Shown here piece after piece: positions 53,772 to 61,667 of a stretch of DNA of 64,000 bases (position 1 is its first letter; each line of letters opens with the position of its first letter). Origin of the DNA: an uncultured beta proteobacterium (lineage in GTDB: Bacteria; Pseudomonadota; Gammaproteobacteria; Burkholderiales; Burkholderiaceae); contig CAIQHU010000179.1 in NCBI GenBank assembly GCA_903871735.1, forward strand, positions 62,001 to 126,000. Reading direction: 5' to 3'. The translations under genes and the position numbers were made by a program. Below the pieces are notes generated by a model, which saw nothing but the letters and a program-made list of their open reading frames with translations, was not told the origin of the DNA and ran no database searches.

Positions 53772-54607
53772 TCTAAGTTCTTAATGATAGCAATCGTTGG
53801 GTCTGCCTGATTTAACGAGTAAAAATGCAGCCCAGGTGCTCCTCCAGCCAGGAGTTGCAATGATAAATCCGTAACGACATCTAATCCAAAAGCCTTGATT
53901 GAAGCAATGTCATCGCCAAATCCTTCTAGACGTTTTCTAAGCCACCTTGGTATTTCAGCGCCACATGAGTCAGAAAAACGGAGTAGTTGTGAACTGCTGG
54001 TAATCGGCATAATACCTGGCACAATAGGCACTTTAACACCCCTAGACTCAACATCTTCTATGTACTGGAAATATGCGTCTGTGTTGTAAAAATACTGGGT
54101 GATTGCTGAGTTAGCGCCTGCCTGTATTTTAGTTACAAAGTGTTCTATATCTGCACGAACGCTACTAGCTTGCGGATGCATTTCTGGATAAGCAGCAACC
54201 TCAATGTGAAACCAATCTCCATACGATTCACGGATGTAAGCCACTAGCTCATTAGCATGATGAAATTCGCCATATTGTCCCATGCCTGAGGGCAAATCTC
54301 CCCTTAAGGCAACAATACGTCGCACACCCATTTCTTTGTAAAGCCGAAGAAGTTCATAAATATTTTCCTTAGAACTTCCAACACACGATAAATGCGGGGC
54401 GGCTTCTTGGCCGCTTTGATGAATGGACTCTACGGTCCGTAGAGTCCCCTCTTGTGTTGATCCACCGGCACCGAAGGTAACAGAAAAAAAACTGGGCTTG
54501 ACTTCTTTTACCAAGCGATCTTTTACGAGACGCAATTTTTCTGCACCCTCCGGTGTTTTAGGAGGAAAGAACTCAATACTGAGTTCTTTTGAACGTTTTT
54601 TATCCAT
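53768..54607 (-). CDS. metF: Methylenetetrahydrofolate reductase
   Basis: A 279-residue flavoenzyme making 5-methyl-THF, the methyl donor for MetH. It opens KELSIEFFPPKTPEGAEKL and contains FFSVTFGAGGSTQEGTL, HLSCVGSSKENIYELL, RIVALRGDLP, and GANSAITQYFYNTDAYF; the C-terminus ends with PGLHFYSLNQ. ATG 54607 is 3 bases after the ahcY stop, with no good ribosome-binding site, so translation likely depends on coupling to ahcY. It is last in metK-ahcY-metF. Confidence 0.97.
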   Translation of the reverse strand: MDKKRSKELSIEFFPPKTPEGAEKLRLVKDRLVKEVKPSFFSVTFGAGGSTQEGTLRTVESIHQSGQEAAPHLSCVGSSKENIYELLRLYKEMGVRRIVALRGDLPSGMGQYGEFHHANELVAYIRESYGDWFHIEVAAYPEMHPQASSVRADIEHFVTKIQAGANSAITQYFYNTDAYFQYIEDVESRGVKVPIVPGIMPITSSSQLLRFSDSCGAEIPRWLRKRLEGFGDDIASIKAFGLDVVTDLSLQLLAGGAPGLHFYSLNQADPTIAIIKNLD

Positions 54608-54610
54608 CAA

Positions 54611-56050
54611 TTAATAACGATATGTGTCTGACTTAAATGGCCCTTGTTTTGTTACACCAATGTAATTTGCTTGCTCATCAGTTAACACGGTTAATTGTGC
54701 ATTCAAGGTTTTTAACTGCAAAACGGCGACCTTTTCGTCTAAATGCTTAGGCAGTGTATAAACCCCTATTGGATACTCGTTCGTTTTAGACTTGGTCCAT
54801 AACTCAATTTGCGCAATCGTTTGATTGGCGAATGAGGAGCTCATCACATACGAAGGATGACCAGTGCCACAACCTAAATTCACTAAACGGCCTTTGGCCA
54901 GCAGAATAATACGTTTTTCTGCTTGACCGCCAACCGCTGGGAATATGACGTGGTCTACTTGCGGCTTGATTTCTTCCCACTGGTATTTTTCAATGCCAGC
55001 GACATCAATTTCATTATCAAAGTGCCCAATATTGCAAACAATGGCCTGATTTTTCATGCGAATCATAATGTCGTGGGTAATAACGTGATAGTTTCCTGTT
55101 GCCGTAACAAAGATGTCCGCTTTGTCAGCCGCGTACTCCATCGTTACAACCCGAAACCCTTCCATTGCAGCTTGCAAAGCACAAATCGGATCTACCTCTG
55201 TTACCCATACCTGGGCAGATAGTGCTCGTAGTGCTTGAGCGGATCCCTTCCCTACATCGCCATAGCCAGCCACTACCGCTACTTTACCTGCGATCATGAC
55301 ATCCGTTGCACGTTTAATCGCATCGACTAAAGATTCACGGCAACCGTAGAGATTATCAAACTTACTCTTTGTAACCGAGTCGTTCACATTAATTGCTGGA
55401 AATTTCAGTTCGCCTTTTTTGAACATTTGATACAAACGGTGCACGCCTGTAGTTGTCTCTTCTGTAACGCCCTTTACTTCTACTAATCTCTTAGAGTACC
55501 AAGTAGCATCTTGCTTGAGCTTGGCCTTAATTGATGCGTATAGGATCGTTTCCTCTTCACTGGTTGGATGATTTAAAACGGACAAGTCTTTCTCAGCCCG
55601 AGCACCCAAGTGAAGCAATAAAGTCGCATCGCCACCATCATCCAAAATCATGTTGGTATAGCCGCCATCCGCCCACTCAAAAATTCGGTGGGTAAAGTCC
55701 CAATACTGCTCTAAACTCTCACCTTTGATTGCAAATACCGGAGTACCATTAGCAGCAATTGCTGCCGCAGCATGATCTTGCGTTGAGTAAATATTGCAAG
55801 AAGCCCAGCGAATTTGTGCGCCTAAAGCTTCTAAAGTTTCGATTAAAACAGCTGTTTGAATCGTCATATGAAGTGATCCAGTAATACGAGCACCCTTTAA
55901 CGGTTGGGTAACTTCATACTCTTTACGTATAGCCATTAAGCCTGGCATTTCACTTTCAGCGATGGCTATTTCTTTGCGACCGAAATTGGCTAAGGAAATA
56001 TCAGCTATCTCATAGTCTGTTGAAATCTTTAAATCTGATAAGGTATTCAT
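54611..56050 (-). CDS. ahcY: Adenosylhomocysteinase
   Basis: A 479-residue SAH hydrolase splitting S-adenosylhomocysteine to adenosine and homocysteine, with bound NAD. It has [41 protein letters not shown], the NAD loop [36 protein letters not shown] and [12 protein letters not shown], and ends FKSDTYRY, the canonical C-terminus. The start is ATG 56050, with TTGGAG upstream; a TTG at 56065 is rejected. An SAH riboswitch precedes it, and metK and metF flank it. Confidence 0.98.
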   Translation of the reverse strand: MNTLSDLKISTDYEIADISLANFGRKEIAIAESEMPGLMAIRKEYEVTQPLKGARITGSLHMTIQTAVLIETLEALGAQIRWASCNIYSTQDHAAAAIAANGTPVFAIKGESLEQYWDFTHRIFEWADGGYTNMILDDGGDATLLLHLGARAEKDLSVLNHPTSEEETILYASIKAKLKQDATWYSKRLVEVKGVTEETTTGVHRLYQMFKKGELKFPAINVNDSVTKSKFDNLYGCRESLVDAIKRATDVMIAGKVAVVAGYGDVGKGSAQALRALSAQVWVTEVDPICALQAAMEGFRVVTMEYAADKADIFVTATGNYHVITHDIMIRMKNQAIVCNIGHFDNEIDVAGIEKYQWEEIKPQVDHVIFPAVGGQAEKRIILLAKGRLVNLGCGTGHPSYVMSSSFANQTIAQIELWTKSKTNEYPIGVYTLPKHLDEKVAVLQLKTLNAQLTVLTDEQANYIGVTKQGPFKSDTYRY

Positions 56051-56213
56051 TTGCACTCCAAGCAAATTGAAATGCTGAGGGAGCTTTTAAAGAAGCTCAC
56101 CAACCATCATTTCAAGGTTAGTGAGCGCCGTTGCCAAGACTCATGAGAGCCACTCCAAGCCTAGGGAAATCAGCCATACAAACTGACTGATGTCCTCGCA
56201 ACGCTCCTTGGAG
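56051..56213 (-). promoter_or_regulatory. SAH riboswitch with ahcY expression platform
   Basis: The aptamer spans 56213-56121. P1 is CTCCAAG (56213-56207) with CTTGGAG (56159-56153). A hairpin ATCAGTCA/TGGCTGAT sits inside. The conserved GAGCGTTGC (56206-56198) pairs with GCAAC (56134-56130) and CGCTC (56127-56123). These match the SAH riboswitch consensus, which turns expression on when SAH accumulates. Downstream, GCTCACTAACC (56126-56116) can pair with GGTTGGTGAGC (56105-56095), competing with CGCTC. GCTTGGAGTG recurs exactly at 56063-56054 over the ahcY ribosome-binding site, so the P1 5' strand could pair there instead and mask it. The metK stop is 13 bases upstream. Confidence 0.88.
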
Positions 56214-56225
56214 AATTTTTTGAAA

Positions 56226-57392
56226 TTATAAACCAGCTGCAGATTTTAGTGTTAAAGCCAAATCTCTTGCCTCCCAAGAAAACTCCGGCTCCTCTCTACC
56301 AAAGTGACCGTAAGCTGCAGATTTTTTATAAATTGGGCGTAGTAAATTTAACATTTTGACAATACCTTTTGGCCTTAAGTCAAAGTGAGTATTTACCAAC
56401 TCAGATATTTTCTCATCTGAAACAACGCCTGTGCCATAAGTGCTAACCCATACTGAGGTAGGTTTTGCCACACCAATGGCATAGGAAACCTGGACCAGGC
56501 ATTTACTCGCTAAACCCGCAGCCACAACATTTTTGGCAACATACCTAGCAGCATAGGCTGCCGAACGATCAACCTTAGATGGGTCCTTGCCAGAAAATGC
56601 GCCGCCACCATGGGGGCAAGAGCCACCATAAGTATCCACAATAATTTTGCGGCCAGTTAAACCACAATCACCTTGCGGACCACCCACCACAAATCGGCCA
56701 GTCGGATTGACTAAATACTTGATCTCACCTTTAACAAAATCTTTTGGTAAAACGGGTTTAATAATCTCTTCGATAACCGCCTCTCGCAATTTCTCAAGCG
56801 TAATGTCTGGAGCGTGTTGCGTAGATAAGACAACCGTGTCAATAGAATGCGGTTTGCCATCAACATATCGCATCGTCACCTGAGATTTGGCATCCGGTCT
56901 TAACCAGTTCAACCGACCATCTCGACGTAAATGGGCTTGTCGCTCCACTAAGCGATGTGCCAAATGAATAGGCATCGGCATCAACTCAGGAGTTTCATCA
57001 ACAGCGTAGCCAAACATCAATCCTTGATCACCAGCACCTTGATCTAAAGGGTCATCGCCAGCCTTGTCTACGCCCTGCTTAATATCCGGACTTTGCTTAT
57101 CGTACGCCACTAAAACAGCGCAACCCTTATAGTCAATTCCATATTCTGTATTGTCGTAGCCAATCTCTCGCAGAGTATCCCGTGCTACCTTGATGTAATC
57201 CACATTAGCAGTCGTTGTAATTTCACCGGCGAGCACAACTAAGCCAGTATTACATAGCGTCTCAGCAGCAACTCGAGCAGTCGGGTCTTGCGCCAATATG
57301 GCGTCTAAAATTGCATCGGAGATTTGATCCGACACTTTATCAGGATGTCCCTCAGAAACGGATTCCGAGGTAAAAAAATAATCATTTGCCAT
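56226..57392 (-). CDS. metK: S-adenosylmethionine synthetase
   Basis: A 388-residue MetK making SAM from methionine and ATP. It opens [20 protein letters not shown] and contains [19 protein letters not shown], the phosphate loop [18 protein letters not shown] (following GGSCPHGG), and [12 protein letters not shown]; the length is standard. ATG 57392 has AAGGA seven bases upstream. Its leader (57393-57500) folds into competing helices, one of which would cover the start codon, suggesting feedback by a ligand. ahcY and metF follow on the same strand. Confidence 0.98.
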   Translation of the reverse strand: MANDYFFTSESVSEGHPDKVSDQISDAILDAILAQDPTARVAAETLCNTGLVVLAGEITTTANVDYIKVARDTLREIGYDNTEYGIDYKGCAVLVAYDKQSPDIKQGVDKAGDDPLDQGAGDQGLMFGYAVDETPELMPMPIHLAHRLVERQAHLRRDGRLNWLRPDAKSQVTMRYVDGKPHSIDTVVLSTQHAPDITLEKLREAVIEEIIKPVLPKDFVKGEIKYLVNPTGRFVVGGPQGDCGLTGRKIIVDTYGGSCPHGGGAFSGKDPSKVDRSAAYAARYVAKNVVAAGLASKCLVQVSYAIGVAKPTSVWVSTYGTGVVSDEKISELVNTHFDLRPKGIVKMLNLLRPIYKKSAAYGHFGREEPEFSWEARDLALTLKSAAGL

Positions 57393-57500
57393 TCAAGTTT
57401 CCTTCAGTTTAAAGTTATGACAACACGTGCCAGTTAACTTGAACGGCGACGCTTTAGCAGAATTTATGAATCGCCCGGCAAGTTGTCTTAACTCGGCGAT
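57392..57500 (-). promoter_or_regulatory. Structured metK leader, candidate riboswitch of unassigned class
   Basis: Within the metK leader I find mutually exclusive pairings on the minus strand. State A: AACTTG (57484-57479) with CAAGTT (57441-57436), extended by AGTT/AACT. State B: GACAAC (57487-57482) with GTTGTC (57424-57419), then TGCC (57480-57477) with GGCA (57431-57428). A hairpin GGCGAT/GTCGCC (57475-57470, 57450-57445) fits both. In state B the freed TTCAAGTT (57443-57436) is perfectly complementary to AACTTGAA (57399-57392), which covers the gap after the ribosome-binding site and the A of ATG. AGTTAA (57493-57488) could also pair with TTAACT (57437-57432) as a pseudoknot. Confidence 0.55.
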
Positions 57501-57505
57501 ACTGA

Positions 57506-57534
57506 AGTATATAACGATTTGAATCATTCATCAA
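57506..57534 (-). promoter_or_regulatory. Sigma70 promoter of metK
   Basis: TTGATG (57534-57529) and TATACT (57511-57506) on the minus strand are spaced by 17 bases, the optimal arrangement. Transcription would start near 57500, giving a leader of about 108 bases before the metK ATG. This matches the extent of the structured region. No second promoter is visible between metK and ahcY. Confidence 0.65.
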
Positions 57535-57574
57535 TTCTTCGTCTTTTGTCGAAAATTTGCATATCATATGGGTA

Positions 57575-58429
57575 ATGCGATGGATTATTCAAATTTTAGG
57601 CTTGCTTTCCCTCAAGCATCTCCAACAATTAGGTAGCCTACTTGGGCTAATGACCTTTTGGTTCTCTAGTAAAGATCGCCAGCTAATTAAAAATAATTTA
57701 GCTCAAGCACAAACCACTTATACCTTTGAGGCAAATCCTATAAAAATTGCCCAAGCATCCGGTACCATGCTGGCTGAAAGCTTATGGATTTGGAATCATC
57801 CACAAGATTGTCTCAAGTTGACCGAGGTTCTAGATTGGCAGGTTGTAGATCAAGCTATGGCGGAGGGTAAGGGGCTCCTCATGCTCACCCCACATCTTGG
57901 CGCATTTGAAATGATCCCAAGAGTTTTGGCAGAACATTTCTGCGCAACAATCATTTATAAACCAGCTAAGCAAGCTTGGTTAAACCAAGTTATTGAAAAG
58001 GGCCGCTCTCATCCGCAAATGCATTTTGTTCCAGCAAATATTCAAGGTGTAAGACAAGTTGCTAGAGCACTCCAAAGAGGTCAGGCAGTCGGCATACTGC
58101 CAGATCAAGTTCCTGGCGATGGCGATGGTGTCTGGGTTCCCTTTTTTGGAAAACTCGCATATACAGCTGTACTGCCAGCCAAGTTAGCCACTAAAAATCA
58201 AGTTCCCACTATTATATTTTCTGCTACTCGAAAAAAAATTGGTCTTGGTTGGACCATCCGAGCAACGCGAATCAATCAACCATTTGATACAGATCCAAGT
58301 ATTGCGGCTGAAGAATTAAACCGCGCCATAGAAGAGGTTATTTTAAAATGCCCCGAACAATATCTCTGGGGATATAACCGCTATAAACAACCTGCCGGAG
58401 CTCCTCCAGCTCCAAGCGCGCAATCATGA
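57575..58429 (+). CDS. Lipid A biosynthesis acyltransferase (LpxL/HtrB family)
   Basis: A 284-residue inner-membrane acyltransferase of the LpxL/LpxM group that adds secondary acyl chains to lipid A. It has an N-terminal hydrophobic segment, the catalytic HxxxxE motif in LMLTPHLGAFEMIPRVL, then ILPDQVPGDGDGVWVPFFG and the C-terminal PEQYLWGYNRYKQ. I use ATG 57575; a TTG at 57557 is possible. It overlaps the next acyltransferase gene (ATGA) and diverges from metK across a 182-base gap. Confidence 0.88.
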   Translation: MRWIIQILGLLSLKHLQQLGSLLGLMTFWFSSKDRQLIKNNLAQAQTTYTFEANPIKIAQASGTMLAESLWIWNHPQDCLKLTEVLDWQVVDQAMAEGKGLLMLTPHLGAFEMIPRVLAEHFCATIIYKPAKQAWLNQVIEKGRSHPQMHFVPANIQGVRQVARALQRGQAVGILPDQVPGDGDGVWVPFFGKLAYTAVLPAKLATKNQVPTIIFSATRKKIGLGWTIRATRINQPFDTDPSIAAEELNRAIEEVILKCPEQYLWGYNRYKQPAGAPPAPSAQS

Positions 58430-59322
58430 AACTCCTTTACCTAATTTGTAATTATTGTAGCCTTGGGCTTTTATACCTTCTCTCCGTGGCTCCCCTTCGC
58501 CTACTGCATCTGTTTGGCGACATCATCGGATATTTGATTTCTTATTTACCGATAGAACGTCAACGAGTGACAAACATCAATTTACAACTGTGTTATGCGG
58601 AGTATTCGCCACTTGCCAGAAAAAAACTGGCGCGCCAACACTGGCAATTATTTGCTAGAAGTACCCTAGAAAGAGCGTATCTATGGCTCGGTTCGAAAGA
58701 ACAAATTAAAGACTTCGTCCAGATAAAAAGTGCTATTAATCTGCTCGATGGAAAGCCTCGCTTATTTGTGAGCATGCACTTAATTGGTATCGAAGCTGGT
58801 CTGATTGCAACCTCGATTTACATGCAAGAATTAGGCCTCAAAGAACCGAATACTTTATATGTTCGTATGAAAAACTCTTTTTTTGATACCCGTATCAAAA
58901 AATGGCGTGAACGCTTTGGGTCAAAAATGGTTCTACGACAACATAATTCGAGGGATTTGATTCGCCAAATACGTCGCCAGCAAGTTGTGGTGATATCGCC
59001 AGATATGGATTTAGGTAAACAAGACTCTATTTTTGTTCCTTTTTTTGGTATTCCTACCTGTACAGTTACCTCCGTATCAAGACTCGCCCGCTTAAGCGGG
59101 GCAGAAGTATGCCCGATCGTGACAACCCTCAATCCTGATGGAAAAGGCTATACATGTCAAATTTATCAAGCCTTAGAACACTTTCCAACGGCCGATTTAA
59201 TCGAAGATACGACTCGACTCAATCAATTCTTCGAAGCACAAATCCGCCCAAGACCACAAGAGTATTATTGGGTTCATAAAAGATTTAAAAATCGTCCCGA
59301 TGGACATCCTCGGTTTTATTAA
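58426..59322 (+). CDS. Second lipid A acyltransferase (LpxL/HtrB family paralogue)
   Basis: A 298-residue paralogue of the preceding gene. N-terminal membrane segment (YLICNYCSLGLLYLLSVAPL), the catalytic HxxxxE in FVSMHLIGIEAGLIATS, then VISPDMDLGKQDSIFVPFFG and the C-terminal PQEYYWVHKRFKNRP. Its start overlaps the stop of the first acyltransferase gene (ATGA). Which of the two makes the laurate-type and which the myristate-type addition cannot be told from the sequence. dapF follows after 11 bases. Confidence 0.88.
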   Translation: MKLLYLICNYCSLGLLYLLSVAPLRLLHLFGDIIGYLISYLPIERQRVTNINLQLCYAEYSPLARKKLARQHWQLFARSTLERAYLWLGSKEQIKDFVQIKSAINLLDGKPRLFVSMHLIGIEAGLIATSIYMQELGLKEPNTLYVRMKNSFFDTRIKKWRERFGSKMVLRQHNSRDLIRQIRRQQVVVISPDMDLGKQDSIFVPFFGIPTCTVTSVSRLARLSGAEVCPIVTTLNPDGKGYTCQIYQALEHFPTADLIEDTTRLNQFFEAQIRPRPQEYYWVHKRFKNRPDGHPRFY

Positions 59323-59333
59323 TAAGGCTTTTA

Positions 59334-60221
59334 ATGATTTTGCAATTTACTAAAATGCATGGTTGTGGCAATGACTTTATTGTCATTGATGGTATCCATC
59401 AAGACTTAAGCCAAATTAATACCGCCCAGTGGCAGTTTTTAGCAGATCGTCACTTTGGCATTGGAGCTGATCAGATTTTACTAGTAGAAAATTCCTCCCT
59501 CAAGGATGTCGATTTTAAATACCGCATTATTAATCACGATGGTACTGAAGTCGAGCAGTGTGGGAATGGCTCGCGTTGTTTCGTGCGATTTGTGAGAGAA
59601 AAAGCCCTTTCAAATAAAAAACTGTTACGGGTAGAAGTGCGACATACCGTGCTAACACTCCAAGAGTTGGATAACGGCCTAGTAGAGGTCAATATGGGTA
59701 AGCCCATCTTGACCCATCAGGAGATCCCTTTTGAACCGGGTCATTCGCCCCAAAAAACTAGTGGCCATATCGACCTTTACCAATTATTAGATTCCCCTGT
59801 ACCCGAAAAGACACCTATCTGGATCTCTACTTTGTCGATGGGCAATCCCCATGCGGTTATTATTGTGGACTCCTGCCAAGATGCTCCGGTTTTAGAATAT
59901 GGGCCAATAATTGAACATCATCCCGCCTTCATTAAACGCGTCAACGTAGGCTTTATGGAAATCCTTTCGCGCCATGAAATCAACCTCCGGGTTTTTGAAA
60001 GGGGCTCCGGAGAAACGCTTTCCTGTGGGACAGGTGCTTGTGCGGCAGCGGTCAGTGGTGTCTTACAAAATCTTGTTGATTCTCCCGTGACGGTCAATAC
60101 CCGTGGTGGAGTGCTCAATATTCATTGGGACTTTATAAATCAAGGACAGTCAGCTGAAGTATTCATGACGGGTCCTGCCAAAACTGTTTTCGATGGAAAA
60201 ATTTCTTTACCAGAAATTTAA
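59334..60221 (+). CDS. dapF: Diaminopimelate epimerase
   Basis: A 295-residue DapF converting LL- to meso-diaminopimelate for lysine and peptidoglycan. The two catalytic cysteines are in EQCGNGSRCFVRF and ETLSCGTGACAAAVSG. The opening KMHGCGNDFIVIDG and the segment STLSMGNPHAVIIV are typical. AAGG lies about 9 bases before the ATG. Its stop shares bases with the pyrE stop on the other strand (TTAA). Confidence 0.96.
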   Translation: MILQFTKMHGCGNDFIVIDGIHQDLSQINTAQWQFLADRHFGIGADQILLVENSSLKDVDFKYRIINHDGTEVEQCGNGSRCFVRFVREKALSNKKLLRVEVRHTVLTLQELDNGLVEVNMGKPILTHQEIPFEPGHSPQKTSGHIDLYQLLDSPVPEKTPIWISTLSMGNPHAVIIVDSCQDAPVLEYGPIIEHHPAFIKRVNVGFMEILSRHEINLRVFERGSGETLSCGTGACAAAVSGVLQNLVDSPVTVNTRGGVLNIHWDFINQGQSAEVFMTGPAKTVFDGKISLPEI

Positions 60222-60880
60222 GTTATTCCATACTTTGTGCCATATGCCTCTACCGCTGGTAGAAATGTTTGTAATGACGGGTCTGAACTGGCCTGTAAAA
60301 AACCTAATAAATCCTGTAAGTTTGCAATCGCTAAAACTGGAATCCCAAACTCGTTTTGAACATCCTGCACAGCAGAGAATTTCCCAATTTGAACAGCGTC
60401 CCCGGATCTCTCCATCCGATCTAGGGCAATCAAGACAGCACAAGGCGTCGCTCCAGCGGCCGCAATCATTGCAACAGACTCACGTACACTCGTACCTGCT
60501 GAAATCACATCATCAACAATGACTACACGACCTTGTAGGGGTGCACCAACGATAATGCCACCCTCACCATGATCCTTCACCTCTTTACGATTGTAAGAAA
60601 AAGGTACGCTTTGACCCATTTGTGCCAAAGCAATGGCAGTCGTTGCCGCCAAAGTGATTCCTTTATATGCTGGTCCAAATAACATCTCAAAAGAAATTCC
60701 AGCATGGACTAATGCGCGAGCGTAAAATTGCCCTAAGGCCCGAAGCCGATCGCCGTCATTAAAGTCCCCCGCATTAAAAAAATAGGGTGAAATGCGGCCA
60801 GCCTTGGTCTTAAAAGAACCAAAAGATAACACTTTTGACTCTAGGGCAAATTGAATAAATTCAGATGAATGAGATGTCAT
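60218..60880 (-). CDS. pyrE: Orotate phosphoribosyltransferase
   Basis: A 220-residue PyrE making OMP from orotate and PRPP in pyrimidine synthesis. It begins TSHSSEFIQFALESKVLSFG and holds GRISPYFFNAGDF, FGPAYKGITLAATTAIALA and the PRPP motif VVIVDDVISAGTSVRESV. I choose ATG 60880 by alignment to the family start; the longer frame runs through xth on the other strand. A TATTAT lies 7 bases upstream of the ATG. The ATG overlaps the xth ATG by two bases. Confidence 0.95.
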   Translation of the reverse strand: MTSHSSEFIQFALESKVLSFGSFKTKAGRISPYFFNAGDFNDGDRLRALGQFYARALVHAGISFEMLFGPAYKGITLAATTAIALAQMGQSVPFSYNRKEVKDHGEGGIIVGAPLQGRVVIVDDVISAGTSVRESVAMIAAAGATPCAVLIALDRMERSGDAVQIGKFSAVQDVQNEFGIPVLAIANLQDLLGFLQASSDPSLQTFLPAVEAYGTKYGIT

Positions 60881-61667
60881 GTTAAGAATAATAACTGCGA
60901 ATGTAAATGGTTTAAGATCTGCGGCAAAAAAGGGCTTTATAGAGTGGTTACAAACTACCCATGCTGACCTCATTTGTTTACAAGAAATTAAAGCACAGTC
61001 AGCCGATTTATCTCCAGAATTATTAAATCCTTCAAACTATCAGGGGGTATTTCAATTTGCCCAAAAAAAAGGTTATAGCGGAACTGGTATCTATTCTAAG
61101 CATACTCCAGATGAGATTCAAATTGGTTTTGGAGAGTTCGAGTTCGATCAAGAAGGGAGATATACCGCCCTGCGTTTTGGGAAACTTTGGATTATCAGTG
61201 CCTACTTTCCCTCGGGGTCAAGCTCACCAGATCGTCAAGAGGCCAAATGGCGCTTTTTGAAAGTATTCCTGCCACATCTTCAAGCCCTTAAAAATGCCGG
61301 CATGGACGTACTCTTATGCGGTGATATGAATATTGCTCACCAAGAGGTTGATCTAAAAAACTGGCAAGGTAATTTGAAGAATTCAGGCTTTCTTCCTGAA
61401 GAGAGAGCTTGGCTTACCCACTTGTTTTCACAGGTGGGATTTTGTGATGTTTATCGAGCCCTAGAGCCCGGCGCAACTCAAACCTGCTACACCTGGTGGA
61501 GCCAGCGCGGGCAGGCATATAACAATAATGTTGGTTGGCGTATTGATTATCAAATCGCTACGCCAGCAATTGCTCAATTAGCCAAAAAAGCAACGGTTTA
61601 TAAAGATACGCGCTTCTCCGACCATGCTCCACTTATCGTTGATTATGATTACTCACTTGGTAAATGA
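60879..61667 (+). CDS. xth: Exodeoxyribonuclease III
   Basis: A 262-residue exonuclease III/AP endonuclease-family enzyme for DNA repair. Motifs are ITANVNGLRSAAKKGFIEWL, LICLQEIKAQ, GYSGTGIYSK, CGDMNIAHQEVDLKN, WRIDYQIATP and SDHAPLIVDY. The length matches the family. ATG 60879 is the expected N-terminus (LRIITANVNG). The start codon overlaps the divergent pyrE start, so its promoter must lie in pyrE coding sequence. Its 3' end overlaps the AmpG-like gene by 19 bases. Confidence 0.95.
   Translation: MLRIITANVNGLRSAAKKGFIEWLQTTHADLICLQEIKAQSADLSPELLNPSNYQGVFQFAQKKGYSGTGIYSKHTPDEIQIGFGEFEFDQEGRYTALRFGKLWIISAYFPSGSSSPDRQEAKWRFLKVFLPHLQALKNAGMDVLLCGDMNIAHQEVDLKNWQGNLKNSGFLPEERAWLTHLFSQVGFCDVYRALEPGATQTCYTWWSQRGQAYNNNVGWRIDYQIATPAIAQLAKKATVYKDTRFSDHAPLIVDYDYSLGK

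Noticed and set aside
53895..55222. Plus-strand frames antisense to metF and ahcY
   Set aside because: They mirror highly conserved coding sequence and have no start signals.
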